Notes under the pieces: model-generated | Databases searched by the model: none | The model's input: only the letters and a program-made list of their open reading frames with translations | Told to the model about the DNA's origin: nothing | Shown here: piece after piece, positions 15,752-24,155 of the stretch | Position numbering within the stretch: position 1 is the first letter of the stretch | How the letters are laid out: each line of letters begins with the position of its first letter | Position numbers and translations under genes: made by a program | Origin: Marivita lacus | Lineage (GTDB): Bacteria > Pseudomonadota > Alphaproteobacteria > Rhodobacterales > Rhodobacteraceae | NCBI RefSeq assembly: GCF_014637725.1 | Contig: NZ_BMFC01000012.1 | Location: 1-64,000, forward strand | Length of the DNA stretch: 64,000 bases | Direction: 5' to 3'

Positions 15752-17693
15752 GAGCGGCGATGGCCTGACGGACTTCGACGGCGCGGGCGAGATCCTGCGC
15801 GCCTGGGGCAACGGGCTGCGGCCCGACCCGGACCTGACCGTCTCGGAATGGGCGGACCGGCACCGGATGCTCTCGGGCCGCGCCTCGGCCGAACCGGGGC
15901 GGTATCGCACGGTGCGCACGCCCTACATGCGCGAGATCATGGACCGGCTGTCGCCCGGCGATCCCACGCAGCGGATCGTGTTCATGAAGGCCGCACAGGT
16001 CGGCGCGACGGAAGCCGGGAACAACTGGATCGGGTTCGCCATCCACCAGGCACCGGGCCCGATGCTGGCGGTCCAGCCGACGGTGGACCTGGCCAAGCGC
16101 AACTCGCGGCAGCGGATCGACCCGCTGATCGACGAGAGCCCGGAGCTGCGGGAGCGGGTCAAACCGGCTCGGTCGCGCGACGCGGGCAACACGATGCTGT
16201 CCAAGGAATTCGCGGGCGGCATCCTGATCATGACGGGTGCCAACTCGGCAGTCGGGCTGCGCTCGACCCCGGCACGGTACATCTTCCTCGACGAGGTCGA
16301 CGCCTATCCGGCCTCGGCTGACGAGGAAGGCGATCCGGTCACGCTGGCGGAAGCGCGGTCTCTGACGTTCGCGCACCGGCGCAAGGTGTTTCTCGTCTCG
16401 ACGCCTACCATCCGAGGGCTAAGCCGCATTGAGCGGGAATACGAGGCGAGCGACCAGCGCCGGTTCTTCGTGCCGTGCCCGCATTGCGGCGCGATGCAGT
16501 GGCTGAAGTTCGACCGGCTGCGCTGGCAGAAGGGCCGCCCCGAGGCGGCGGAGTATCACTGCGAGGGCTGCGACGCGGCAATCGCGGAGCATCACAAGAC
16601 AGCGATGCTGGAGGGGGGCGAATGGCGCGCGACGGCCGTCGCCGCCGATCCGACCACGGTCGGGTATCACCTCTCGGCGCTCTACTCGCCGATCGGCTGG
16701 CTGAGCTGGGAGCGGATCGTGCGGGCATGGGACGCGGCACAGGGGTCGGACGAGGCGATCAAGGCGTTCCGCAACACCACCCTCGGCGAGACATGGGTCG
16801 AAACTGGCGAAGCGCCGGACTGGCAGCGGCTGGCCGACCAGCGCGAGACCTGGGATGGAGGGACTGTTCCAGAGCGCGGCTTGTTCCTGACAGCCGGCGC
16901 CGACGTGCAGAAGGACCGGATCGAGGTCGATGTCTGGGCGTGGGGCAGGGGACTTGAGTCCTGGCTGATCGGTCACCTGGTCATCGAGGGTGGACCCGGC
17001 GATCCGGCGTGCTGGCAGCAGCTGAGCAATTTTCTCGGCCAGACATGGGCGCATGTTTCTGGTCAGAAGATGACGATCGCCAAGCTGGCGATCGACACCG
17101 GCTACGAGACGAGCGCCGTCTATGCCTGGTCGCGTCAGGTCGGCTTCGCGCAGGTGGCGCCGGTCAAGGGCGTCGAGGGGTTCAACCGCTCGAGCCCGGT
17201 GACTGGCCCGACCTATGTGGACGCGACCATCGCCGGCAAACGGCTCCGGCGCGGGGCCCGGCTCTGGACGGTCGCCACGTCGACTTTCAAGACCGAGACC
17301 TATCGCTATTTGCGCCAGGCCAGGCCGACGCGGGAAGACATCGAGGCTGGTCAGCCTTGTCCGCCCGGAACGATCCATCTGCCAAGCTGGGCGGACGGAG
17401 AGTGGTTGAAGCAATTCACGGCCGAACAACTGGTCACGGTCGCGACCCGCCGCGGCTTTGCCCGGCTCGAATGGCAGAAGCTGCGCGAGCGGAACGAGGC
17501 GCTGGATTGCCGGGTCTATGCGCGCGCAGCTGCGTGGATTGCCGGGGCAGACCGGTGGTCGGACGCCAAGTGGCAGGAGCTGGAGCGGCAGTTGGTGGTG
17601 GACACAGGGACGTCCGCACAGGACGCGGCGTTGATTGCGCCGTCCATGCCGTCAGCGCGGCGGCGGACAGTTCGTTCGAGTTATATGGGGTAA
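15699..17693 (+). CDS. Terminase large subunit, GpA family
   Basis: A 664-residue packaging motor of the lambda GpA family. The Walker A-like KAAQVGAT is at about 97-104, and Walker B with catalytic Glu (YIFLDEVD) at about 194-201. A zinc ribbon (CPHC...CEGC) at about 260-290 is typical of GpA. The C-terminal part (from about 395) has the LTAGADVQKDR nuclease start and the IAKLAIDTGYETSAVYAW motif. ATP hydrolysis drives DNA into the prohead and the nuclease makes the ends, so cohesive-end (cos) packaging is likely. The ATG at 15699 is preferred over a TTG at 15690. Confidence 0.92.
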   Translation: MSVPTSLSSPRSGPTSDESGDGLTDFDGAGEILRAWGNGLRPDPDLTVSEWADRHRMLSGRASAEPGRYRTVRTPYMREIMDRLSPGDPTQRIVFMKAAQVGATEAGNNWIGFAIHQAPGPMLAVQPTVDLAKRNSRQRIDPLIDESPELRERVKPARSRDAGNTMLSKEFAGGILIMTGANSAVGLRSTPARYIFLDEVDAYPASADEEGDPVTLAEARSLTFAHRRKVFLVSTPTIRGLSRIEREYEASDQRRFFVPCPHCGAMQWLKFDRLRWQKGRPEAAEYHCEGCDAAIAEHHKTAMLEGGEWRATAVAADPTTVGYHLSALYSPIGWLSWERIVRAWDAAQGSDEAIKAFRNTTLGETWVETGEAPDWQRLADQRETWDGGTVPERGLFLTAGADVQKDRIEVDVWAWGRGLESWLIGHLVIEGGPGDPACWQQLSNFLGQTWAHVSGQKMTIAKLAIDTGYETSAVYAWSRQVGFAQVAPVKGVEGFNRSSPVTGPTYVDATIAGKRLRRGARLWTVATSTFKTETYRYLRQARPTREDIEAGQPCPPGTIHLPSWADGEWLKQFTAEQLVTVATRRGFARLEWQKLRERNEALDCRVYARAAAWIAGADRWSDAKWQELERQLVVDTGTSAQDAALIAPSMPSARRRTVRSSYMG

Positions 17694-17771
17694 TTTGACC
17701 TGCATCTTTGCCCGGTATCGCTTCGGACGAAGCCGATCCGACGGGTCTGCCAACTCACATTGAGGCGATGC

Positions 17772-18044
17772 TCAACGGAAGATCAGCTGCGCAATTACCA
17801 GAACCAAAACAGCCCCGACCAGCGCCAGAATTACGATCAGCATCAAACCGCCCGCGGCAAGCGCGCCCGCTGCGGCCAGCGCCACCAAAAAAGGCAGCAG
17901 CAGCGCGCCGACAACGCCGATTGCGACGTTCCGGGGCTTGTTGCGCCCTCCCTGAAGCATGGACGCGATCAACCCGGCTATTACGCCAGCCGCAAGCAAG
18001 ATGAGAAACCCGACCGTTCCCAGCGCCTGAAAGAATTGTTCCAT
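17772..18044 (-). CDS. Small multi-pass membrane protein, GlsB/YeaQ-like
   Basis: A 90-residue, very hydrophobic protein with three predicted membrane helices (about 9-27, 41-62, 66-86), a Gly/Ala-rich first helix, and a basic RNKPRN loop. This resembles the GlsB/YeaQ/YmgE stress-associated family in size and layout. It lies antisense within the rightward late operon, between terminase and head-tail genes, so it is an accessory insertion with its own promoter. The first 89 bases at its 5' end, including the start, are tandemly duplicated upstream. The family name is tentative. Confidence 0.6.
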   Translation of the reverse strand: MEQFFQALGTVGFLILLAAGVIAGLIASMLQGGRNKPRNVAIGVVGALLLPFLVALAAAGALAAGGLMLIVILALVGAVLVLVIAQLIFR

Positions 18045-18085
18045 TCTGTTTCCCGCCTCTGCAAACGATCATCTCCATACCCCAA

Positions 18086-18175
18086 CAAGATGAGCAACCT
18101 GACCGTTCCCCAGCGCCTGAAAGAACTGTTTCATACTGCTCCCAGTCCACCCAGACAATCATCAACCAAACCCCG
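18086..18175 (-). pseudogene. Decayed tandem copy of the membrane-gene start
   Basis: This segment repeats 17997-18085 (start codon, first 15 or so codons and upstream leader of the membrane gene) with roughly 75-80 percent identity by eye. The copy begins MKQFFQALG at 18134 where the intact gene has MEQFFQALG. One extra C in the CCCC run shifts the frame, so it cannot encode the same protein. It looks like an old tandem duplication, perhaps leaving a second promoter or leader. Confidence 0.55.
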
Positions 18176-18240
18176 ATACGTCCCGCCGCAAGGGTGGTGG
18201 ATAGCCTGAGAAAATGACGAACCGGGTTGAGCGGACCAGC

Positions 18241-18456
18241 ATGACTGACATCACCGACCTGCGCACCCGCCGCGACGCCCTGTCTGCACAACGTTCCTCT
18301 GGCGTGGCGCGTGTCAGCTACGACGGAAAGACGGTGGACTATCGCAGCGTGGCCGAAATCGACCGGGCCATCGAGGCACTGGATCGCGAGATCGCAGCCG
18401 TGGAGGGACGGCGCATTGTCCGCCATGTGCGCATCTCCACATCCAAGGGGCTGTAG
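18241..18456 (+). CDS. Head-tail joining protein, gpW-like
   Basis: A 71-residue protein lying exactly where lambda-type phages encode gpW, between the terminase and the portal. It has an N-terminal helical hairpin (TDLRTRRDALSAQRSSG), a short beta hairpin (ARVSYDGKTVDYRS) and a C-terminal helix, which matches the gpW fold. The ATG at 18241 fits the usual gpW length; another ATG at 18214 would add nine residues. It would close the head after packaging and make the tail attachment site. Three bases separate it from the portal gene. Confidence 0.75.
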   Translation: MTDITDLRTRRDALSAQRSSGVARVSYDGKTVDYRSVAEIDRAIEALDREIAAVEGRRIVRHVRISTSKGL

Positions 18457-18459
18457 TTC

Positions 18460-19983
18460 ATGGGGCTGTTCGACCGGTTTCGCCGCCCCGAAAGGGGCGG
18501 TCCTGCCGCCGTGCGTGCGCGCCTGGAAGGGGCGATGTCGAAGCGCCGACTACGGGCCTGGAACCCACCGCTGGAAAACATCAACTCGCTGGTGGCCTCG
18601 GGCGGGCCAAAGCTGCTGGCCCGTGCGCGGGAACTGGTGGTGACCAATGGCTATGCGGCCAATGCCTGCGAGGCCTTCGCGTCCAACATGGTCGGCGATG
18701 GCATCAAGCCGTCCTCGTTGATCGAGGATGCAAGCTTGCGCGACCGGGTCCAGCGGCTCTGGCTCGCCTGGACGGACGAGGCGGATGCCGACGGGCTGAC
18801 CGACTTCTACGGCCTGCAGGCCATGGTGGCGCGGGAGATGTTTGTCGCGGGCGAGTGTTTCGTGCGAATGCGTCCGCGCCGGGCCGAAGATGGTCTGCTG
18901 GTCCCGTTGCAAATGCAGCTTCTCCAGTCCGAAATGCTGCCCTTCGAGAAGACCGAGACGGCGGCAAACGGCAATCGCATCCGCTGCGGGATCGAGTTCG
19001 ACGTGATCGGGCGGCGCGTGGCGTATCATTTCCGCCGCAGTCATCCGGGAGACAGCACCGATCAGCGGGTGGCGGTGCCAGAGACGGTGCGCGTGCCCGC
19101 CGAGGACGTGCTGCACATCTACCGCCCCATCGATGCGGGGCAAATTCGCGGCCTGCCGCATGTGGCCCCAGCCATGGTGCGGCTGTTCCTGCTCGATCAG
19201 TACGACGATGCCGAGTTGGACCGGAAGAAGACCGCGGCGATGTTCGCGGGCTTCATCATCAAGACCGCACCGGAAGACCCGATGATGGGGGAGAGCGAGG
19301 CCGATCTTGATGGCACAGCCATCGCCAGCCTCGAGCCCGGCACCATGCAGGTGCTGCTGCCGGGTGAGGATGTGAAGTTCTCCAGCCCCGCCGATGTCGG
19401 CGGCGGCTATGAGGCATTCCAGTATCGCACATTGCTGGCGGTCTCGGCTTCGCTGGGGCTGCCGTATCATCTGGTCACAGGCGATGTGCGGCAGGCGAAC
19501 TATTCCAGCCTTCGGGCAGAGCTGGTGGAATTCCGCAGACGCGTGCAGCAACTCCAGCATGGCGTGATCGCGCATCAGCTCTGCCGCCCCGTCTGGGCAC
19601 GCTGGCTGGAGACGGCGCAACTGGCAGGCCGTCTGGACCTTCCTGATCCGGTTGCTGCGCGGATGGTGCAGTGGATTCCGCCACGCTGGGACTGGGTCGA
19701 CCCATTGAAGGACATCCAGGCGCAGGTGCTGGCGATGGAGGCAGGCATCACCTCGCGCCGCAAGGTGGTCGAGGCCACCGGCTACGATGTCGAGGAGGTC
19801 GATCGCGAAAACGCGGCCGATGCCGTGCGGACCAAGCAGCTGGGGCTCAGGTACAGAACCAGCCCCGGAGAAACGCAGGGTGCCCGCGCGACGCCCGCAA
19901 CACGGCCGGGTCCCGGCGACGGGGCAGAGGGCGACAAGGACGACGACGCGGCCATGAGCGACCGCGCCACCAATCGGGAGTAA
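18460..19983 (+). CDS. Portal protein, lambda gpB family
   Basis: A 507-residue portal of the lambda family. Recognisable segments include ARELVVTNGYAANACEAFAS near residue 65 and QMQLLQSEMLP near 150. An H-I-Y-RPIDAGQIRGLPHVAP segment lies near 215-235, and GDVRQANYSSLRAELVEFRR near 340. The dodecameric ring is the DNA entry and exit channel and the docking site for terminase. The last 45 residues are disordered, Asp/Gly-rich and acidic. Position between gpW-like and ClpP-like genes is the canonical order. Confidence 0.92.
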   Translation: MGLFDRFRRPERGGPAAVRARLEGAMSKRRLRAWNPPLENINSLVASGGPKLLARARELVVTNGYAANACEAFASNMVGDGIKPSSLIEDASLRDRVQRLWLAWTDEADADGLTDFYGLQAMVAREMFVAGECFVRMRPRRAEDGLLVPLQMQLLQSEMLPFEKTETAANGNRIRCGIEFDVIGRRVAYHFRRSHPGDSTDQRVAVPETVRVPAEDVLHIYRPIDAGQIRGLPHVAPAMVRLFLLDQYDDAELDRKKTAAMFAGFIIKTAPEDPMMGESEADLDGTAIASLEPGTMQVLLPGEDVKFSSPADVGGGYEAFQYRTLLAVSASLGLPYHLVTGDVRQANYSSLRAELVEFRRRVQQLQHGVIAHQLCRPVWARWLETAQLAGRLDLPDPVAARMVQWIPPRWDWVDPLKDIQAQVLAMEAGITSRRKVVEATGYDVEEVDRENAADAVRTKQLGLRYRTSPGETQGARATPATRPGPGDGAEGDKDDDAAMSDRATNRE

Positions 19984-19987
19984 GACC

Positions 19988-21091
19988 ATGAACAGCTGGT
20001 ACACGATCCGCGCCCGGGCAACGGGCGCGGAAGTGCTGATCTATGACGAAATCGGTGCTTATGGCGTCTCGGCCAAGGGCTTTCTGGCCGAACTGGGCGC
20101 GCTGCCGGATGATGCGCCCATCGATTTGCGGCTCAACAGTCCTGGTGGCTCGGTTTTTGACGCCGTCGCCATTTACAATGCGCTGAGCCGTCATGCGGGC
20201 ACTGTCACGGTCTGGATCGACGGCATCGCCGCGTCGGCGGCAAGCTATATCGCCATGGCGGGTGACGAGATCGTCATGCCGGAGAATGCTTTCCTGATGA
20301 TCCATGATCCCTCCGGGCTGGTCATGGGCACGGCGGCAGACATGCGCGACATGGCAGGAACGCTGGACAAGATCGCGGCCAGCATGATGCGCGGCTATGC
20401 GGCCAAGTCCGGCAGACCGGAGGAGGAAATCGCGTCACTGCTGGCGGCCGAGACATGGTTCGACGCCAAGGACGCTCTTGAGGCGGGGCTTGCCACACGT
20501 ATTGCAGAGCCGGTGCGGATTGCGGCCGGTTTTGATATCGCGCGGTTCCGCAATGCCCCGCCTGAACTGGTCGAAGCAGTCGAGGCCATCGAGCCGGAAC
20601 CTGCAACTACAGCCGAGGACATCGTTGGAGACGACTACGATGTTGCAGGGTGTGACATTCCTCCGACCGCACCTGATCCCGCGACCAATGTTCCCGCCGG
20701 GAACGTTGCTCCGATGGATACAACCGACGATCCATCGCGTTCAAATGGTCAGAGCGAGGGTGTTGCAGATGGGAACACCCACCCAACCGTCGCACTCCGA
20801 GAGAGCAGTGTTGCTGTCGCAAACACTGCGCCGGACGCCGGGGCCATTCGCTCCGAGGCCATCGCCCATGCGCGTGCGGTGATCGACCTTTGCCGCCTCG
20901 CAGGTCAGCCGCAGATGGCAGGGCGGTTTTTGGAAGAGGACGCCGGTCTGGATGCGGTCCGCGCACAGCTACTGGCCGCCAAGGCCGAGGCTGATCCCCA
21001 GATCAACCCGCATCATCCACAACCCGGGCGCAGTTCCACCACACGCCCTTGGGGCGACGTCATCGCCCGAACTTTCAAGCTGAAAGGATAA
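19988..21091 (+). CDS. ClpP-like prohead maturation protease with scaffold-like tail
   Basis: A 367-residue protein. Residues 1-185 are a ClpP-fold serine protease: NSPGGSV at 50-56, the nucleophile in GIAASAAS (S83) and the His in MIHDPS (H106). Residues 195-300 are acidic and low-complexity. The last 70 form a helical segment, as expected for a protease fused to scaffold-like sequence. It would assemble in the prohead, cut itself and other head proteins, and leave before packaging. It is followed by the decoration and capsid genes, as in lambda-type heads. The ATG follows GAGTAAG. Confidence 0.88.
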   Translation: MNSWYTIRARATGAEVLIYDEIGAYGVSAKGFLAELGALPDDAPIDLRLNSPGGSVFDAVAIYNALSRHAGTVTVWIDGIAASAASYIAMAGDEIVMPENAFLMIHDPSGLVMGTAADMRDMAGTLDKIAASMMRGYAAKSGRPEEEIASLLAAETWFDAKDALEAGLATRIAEPVRIAAGFDIARFRNAPPELVEAVEAIEPEPATTAEDIVGDDYDVAGCDIPPTAPDPATNVPAGNVAPMDTTDDPSRSNGQSEGVADGNTHPTVALRESSVAVANTAPDAGAIRSEAIAHARAVIDLCRLAGQPQMAGRFLEEDAGLDAVRAQLLAAKAEADPQINPHHPQPGRSSTTRPWGDVIARTFKLKG

Positions 21092-21097
21092 ACCAGA

Positions 21098-21469
21098 ATG
21101 ACCACGCTATCCGAGCTCAAACACGCGGGCGGCTTCCTCGTCTGGGAAGTTCTGCGCGACTACACCCGCGAAACCGTCACGCTCGCGTCTGGTGCCGGCA
21201 AGCTCGCGCCCGGCACCGTGCTGGGAAAGATCACCACGGGCGGCAAATACACGATCCTTGCGCCGGCTGCCTCCAACGGCAGCCAGACTGCCGCCGGCAT
21301 CCTCTGGGCCGAGGTTGATGCGGCAAGTGCCGATGCACCGGGCGTCGTTCTCCTGCGCGGGCCGGCCATCGTGAATCGTCACGAGATCAGCTTCCCCGAG
21401 GATGCCACCGAGGGGCAGATCACCACCGCCACCACGGCTCTGGCAGCCCTCGGCATCATTCTGCGCTGA
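21098..21469 (+). CDS. Head decoration protein, gpD-like
   Basis: A 123-residue protein with the size, beta-rich composition and position of the lambda gpD family. Recognisable segments are the RDYTRETVTLASGAGKLAPGT start, LGKIT...YTILAP, and AAGILWAEVD. Trimers sit on the capsid three-fold axes and stabilise it against internal DNA pressure. It lies between the protease and the major capsid gene and starts after the strong AAAGGA leader used by other well-translated genes here. Confidence 0.88.
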   Translation: MTTLSELKHAGGFLVWEVLRDYTRETVTLASGAGKLAPGTVLGKITTGGKYTILAPAASNGSQTAAGILWAEVDAASADAPGVVLLRGPAIVNRHEISFPEDATEGQITTATTALAALGIILR

Positions 21470-21493
21470 GCCAGAAACTGAAAGGACATTCCC

Positions 21494-22507
21494 ATGGCCA
21501 CCATGGACATCTTCGAAGGCGACGCCTTCTCCATCATCGAGCTGACCCGCGCGCTCGAAAACATCCCCTTCAAACCGGCAATCCTTTCGGGCGCGGCGCT
21601 CTTTGGCAGTCGCGGCGTGCGAGCGCGCACCGTGATGATCGAAAGCCGGGATGGCACGCTGTCGCTGATCCCGTTCTCCGAACGCGGCTCTGCCTTCGAG
21701 TCCCAGATCCCCGAGCGCCGCGAGATGCGCGCGTTCGTGTGCCGCCAATTCAAGAAGCAGGACGTGCTCTGGGCCTCGGAAATCCAGGCGATCCGCGACT
21801 TCGGCTCGGAGACCGCCGTGCAGCAGGTCCAGACAGAGGTGGCCCGCAAGATGGGTCGTTTGCGCAACGACGCCGAGGCCACTTTCGAGTTCCACCTCTT
21901 CAACGGCATTCAGGGCGTGGTGAAGGACCCCAGGGACGGCGCCACGGTGATCAACTATTACACCGAGTTCAACATCACCCCGGCTGCAGAGGTCGACTTC
22001 GATCTGGACAATGCCACCCCGGCCTCGGGCGCATTGCGCAAGCGCTGCCAGGCGATGATCGAAAGCGTCGAGGACACGCTGGGTGGGCTGGCCGCCGGGC
22101 AGGTGCAGCTGCGCGCCGAATGTGGCTCGGCCTTCTTTGCCGATCTGGTCGCCCACAAGGAGGTGCGCGAGACCTATCTCAACACCGCTGCTGCCGCCGA
22201 TCTGCGGGGCAGGGTGGGTGAAGAGGTCAGTTTTGGCGGCATCACCTTCCGCCGCTATCGGGGCGGGCTGGGCTTCGGCGTGCCGACCGACAAGGCGTAT
22301 TTCTATCCCGAGGGCGTCGAGGGTCTGTTCGAGATTTACTACGCTCCCGCCGACACCTTCGAGACGGTCAACACCGTCGGCCTGCCGCTTTATGCGCGCA
22401 TGATCCCCGATCGGGATCGCGACGAATGGGTGCGCCTCGAGATCGAGAGCAACCCGCTGCCGATCTGCACCCGGCCGCAGGTGCTGCGCTCTGCACGGCG
22501 CACCTGA
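21494..22507 (+). CDS. Major capsid protein, gpE family
   Basis: A 337-residue protein of the lambda gpE family. Diagnostic segments are FSIIELTRALENIPFKP near the N-terminus, LSLIPFSERGS near 60, and FEFHLFNGIQGVVKD near 140. The E-loop/A-domain region GEEVSFGGITFRRYRGG lies near 240 and the C-terminus carries a PLYARMIPDRDRDEWVRLEIESNPLPIC-type ending. It has the HK97-like fold and forms the shell. The leader AAAGGACATTCCC is the strong site seen before several late genes. The stop overlaps the next start (TGATG). Confidence 0.93.
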   Translation: MATMDIFEGDAFSIIELTRALENIPFKPAILSGAALFGSRGVRARTVMIESRDGTLSLIPFSERGSAFESQIPERREMRAFVCRQFKKQDVLWASEIQAIRDFGSETAVQQVQTEVARKMGRLRNDAEATFEFHLFNGIQGVVKDPRDGATVINYYTEFNITPAAEVDFDLDNATPASGALRKRCQAMIESVEDTLGGLAAGQVQLRAECGSAFFADLVAHKEVRETYLNTAAAADLRGRVGEEVSFGGITFRRYRGGLGFGVPTDKAYFYPEGVEGLFEIYYAPADTFETVNTVGLPLYARMIPDRDRDEWVRLEIESNPLPICTRPQVLRSARRT

Positions 22508-22818
22508 TGAATGCCGTCGCCATGGCGCTGGACGCGCTGTTCGCCGATGGCAATATCGGGGTCGATGCCGTCTACATGCCAGAAGGTGAGACGCCCGTTC
22601 TTGTCCGTGTGGTCACGCGCCGCGCGGACGATATTACGAGTTTCGGCGATGCACGGCTTTGGTCGGAAACCACGCGGCTCGACCTGCGCGTGGCCGAAGT
22701 GGCGAACCCGCGCTCCGGCGACCGGATTGAGATCGATGACGAGGCCTTCATCATTCAGGGCGAGCCCGTCCGTGACCGTGAGCGGCTGGTCTGGACCGTC
22801 GATCTGAGGCCCGCGTGA
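22507..22818 (+). CDS. Head-tail attachment protein, gpFII-like
   Basis: A 103-residue beta-rich protein with the size and position of the lambda FII family (Phage_attach). It begins helical (MNAVAMALDALFAD), then carries alternating strands such as PVLVRVVTRR and DRIEIDDEAFIIQGEP. It would sit under the gpW-like protein to form the tail-docking surface. It overlaps the capsid stop and the next start, showing tight coupling. Confidence 0.78.
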   Translation: MNAVAMALDALFADGNIGVDAVYMPEGETPVLVRVVTRRADDITSFGDARLWSETTRLDLRVAEVANPRSGDRIEIDDEAFIIQGEPVRDRERLVWTVDLRPA

Positions 22819-23468
22819 TGGCCATGAAACTGAAGCTCGACATTGATCCCGACATCGATCCCGACATCGTCGCGATGATGGCGGCGGAGGTGGCGGCCGG
22901 GGAGCGCGCCGTCACCGCCGCCATGCGCGAGGCCGGGTCCGGGCTGAAGAGCGCATGGCGGTTGCAGATCACTGGCGCGGGGCTCGGCACACGGCTGGCC
23001 AACTCGATCCGGAGCCAGAACTTCCCGAGGTCGGGCGAAAGCCTGGAAGCCGCGGCGCTGGTCTGGTCGAAGGCGCCGGTCATCGTGGGCGCGCACGACA
23101 CCGGCCCGCTGATCCGCTCGAAGGATGGGTTCTGGCTGGCGATTCCCCTGCCAGCCGCAGGCAAGTCCCTGCGGGGGCGCAGGATCACGCCCGGTGAATG
23201 GGAACGCCGTCGCGGGCTGCGCCTGCGGTTCGTCTATCGCCGGACGGGCCCGAGCCTGCTGGTAGCGGAGGGACGGCTGAACACGAAGGGCCAAGCGGTG
23301 GTGTCGCGGTCGAAGACCGGGCGCGGCAAGGTCACCGCGCCGATCTTCCTGCTGGTGCCGCAGGTGAAGCTGCCGAAGCGGCTCGACCTGGCGCGGGATG
23401 CCAACCGTGCGTTGGACAGCGTGCCGGGACTGATCGTGGCGAACTGGGTGGATGGGAGGATCGTTTGA
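22818..23468 (+). CDS. DUF6441-like minor tail / tail completion protein
   Basis: A 216-residue basic protein. The N-terminus is Asp-rich (DIDPDIDPDI) and is followed by a long helix. The central region has the WRLQITGAGLGTRLANSIR and LIRSKDGFWLAIPLP segments that I associate with the DUF6441 family of Rhodobacteraceae phages. Its place between the attachment protein and tail terminator is that of the lambda Z tail-completion protein, so that role is likely. The start overlaps the previous stop (TGATG). A foreign toxin-antitoxin pair follows and splits this operon. Confidence 0.72.
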   Translation: MAMKLKLDIDPDIDPDIVAMMAAEVAAGERAVTAAMREAGSGLKSAWRLQITGAGLGTRLANSIRSQNFPRSGESLEAAALVWSKAPVIVGAHDTGPLIRSKDGFWLAIPLPAAGKSLRGRRITPGEWERRRGLRLRFVYRRTGPSLLVAEGRLNTKGQAVVSRSKTGRGKVTAPIFLLVPQVKLPKRLDLARDANRALDSVPGLIVANWVDGRIV

Positions 23469-23624
23469 ACGGCAGCAACCCGCGCTTTTGCTTTCGTCCG
23501 ACGAATGTCGGCTTCAGGTACCTCTTCGCCTCATTTTTCACTGGTAGACCTACGAGGTCGCTACTGGCCCAAGCGGTGGCTTTCGCGTATCAAGAAATGA
23601 CAAAACTAACGAAAATGGAACACC

Positions 23625-24155
23625 ATGACAGTCGACGACTTCATCGCATTGATCAAGAAGAGTGGACAGCATGATTGTCTATACCATTTCACTGACGAGA
23701 GCAATTTTGAGCAGATCGACAAACTAGGATTGGTTTCTAAAGAGCGAATGCGCAAAGAGGGTTGGTGGCCCAACACAACTGGTGGCAATGAATGGAGCCA
23801 CGACCAAGACAGAGCCCGTGGTATTGATCCATTTGTCAGCCTATGCCTTACTTCAAATCATCCAATGAAGTATCTGGCACAAAAGGATGGGCGCCTACCC
23901 AATCCAAGGTATCTGGTGATTTCTCCAGACATACTGATAATTCCGGACGTGCACATTGCGTTTGGCGTGGCCAATGCGAATGAAACCTCGATCTTGCCGC
24001 TTTCAGACGCGTTGGCTCACCTTGACGTAGAGGTAATTTACACGAGGACAAACTGGTCTGACCCTGACGTTCAGGCTCGCTTGCGTGCCGCAGAGAAAAT
24101 GGAATTACTCGTACCGAACGGCGTTCCTAGAAATCTAATATTGGGGTATCGATAG
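23625..24155 (+). CDS. darT: DarT1-type DNA ADP-ribosyltransferase toxin
   Basis: A 176-residue protein of the DarT (DUF4433) family, which uses NAD to ADP-ribosylate bases of single-stranded DNA and so blocks replication. Visible motifs are the NAD-binding LYHFTDESN (H21), the R-x-RGIDPF segment (64-70) and the C-terminal AEKMELLVP, whose Glu (E160) is the likely catalytic residue. The partner gene overlaps by one base. The pair is plainly AT-richer than the flanking tail genes, and a 156-base non-coding gap before it can hold its own promoter. It interrupts the phage tail operon. DarTG acts against infecting phages, so this is likely a prophage-carried defence gene. Confidence 0.85.
   Translation: MTVDDFIALIKKSGQHDCLYHFTDESNFEQIDKLGLVSKERMRKEGWWPNTTGGNEWSHDQDRARGIDPFVSLCLTSNHPMKYLAQKDGRLPNPRYLVISPDILIIPDVHIAFGVANANETSILPLSDALAHLDVEVIYTRTNWSDPDVQARLRAAEKMELLVPNGVPRNLILGYR

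Noticed and set aside
17997-18175. Possible CRISPR-like repeat
   Set aside because: Only two adjacent, diverged units with coding content; no short regular repeats with spacers.
18550-20004. 484-codon minus-strand frame opposite the portal gene
   Set aside because: The plus frame is a clear portal; the antisense has His/Arg-rich composition typical of shadows.
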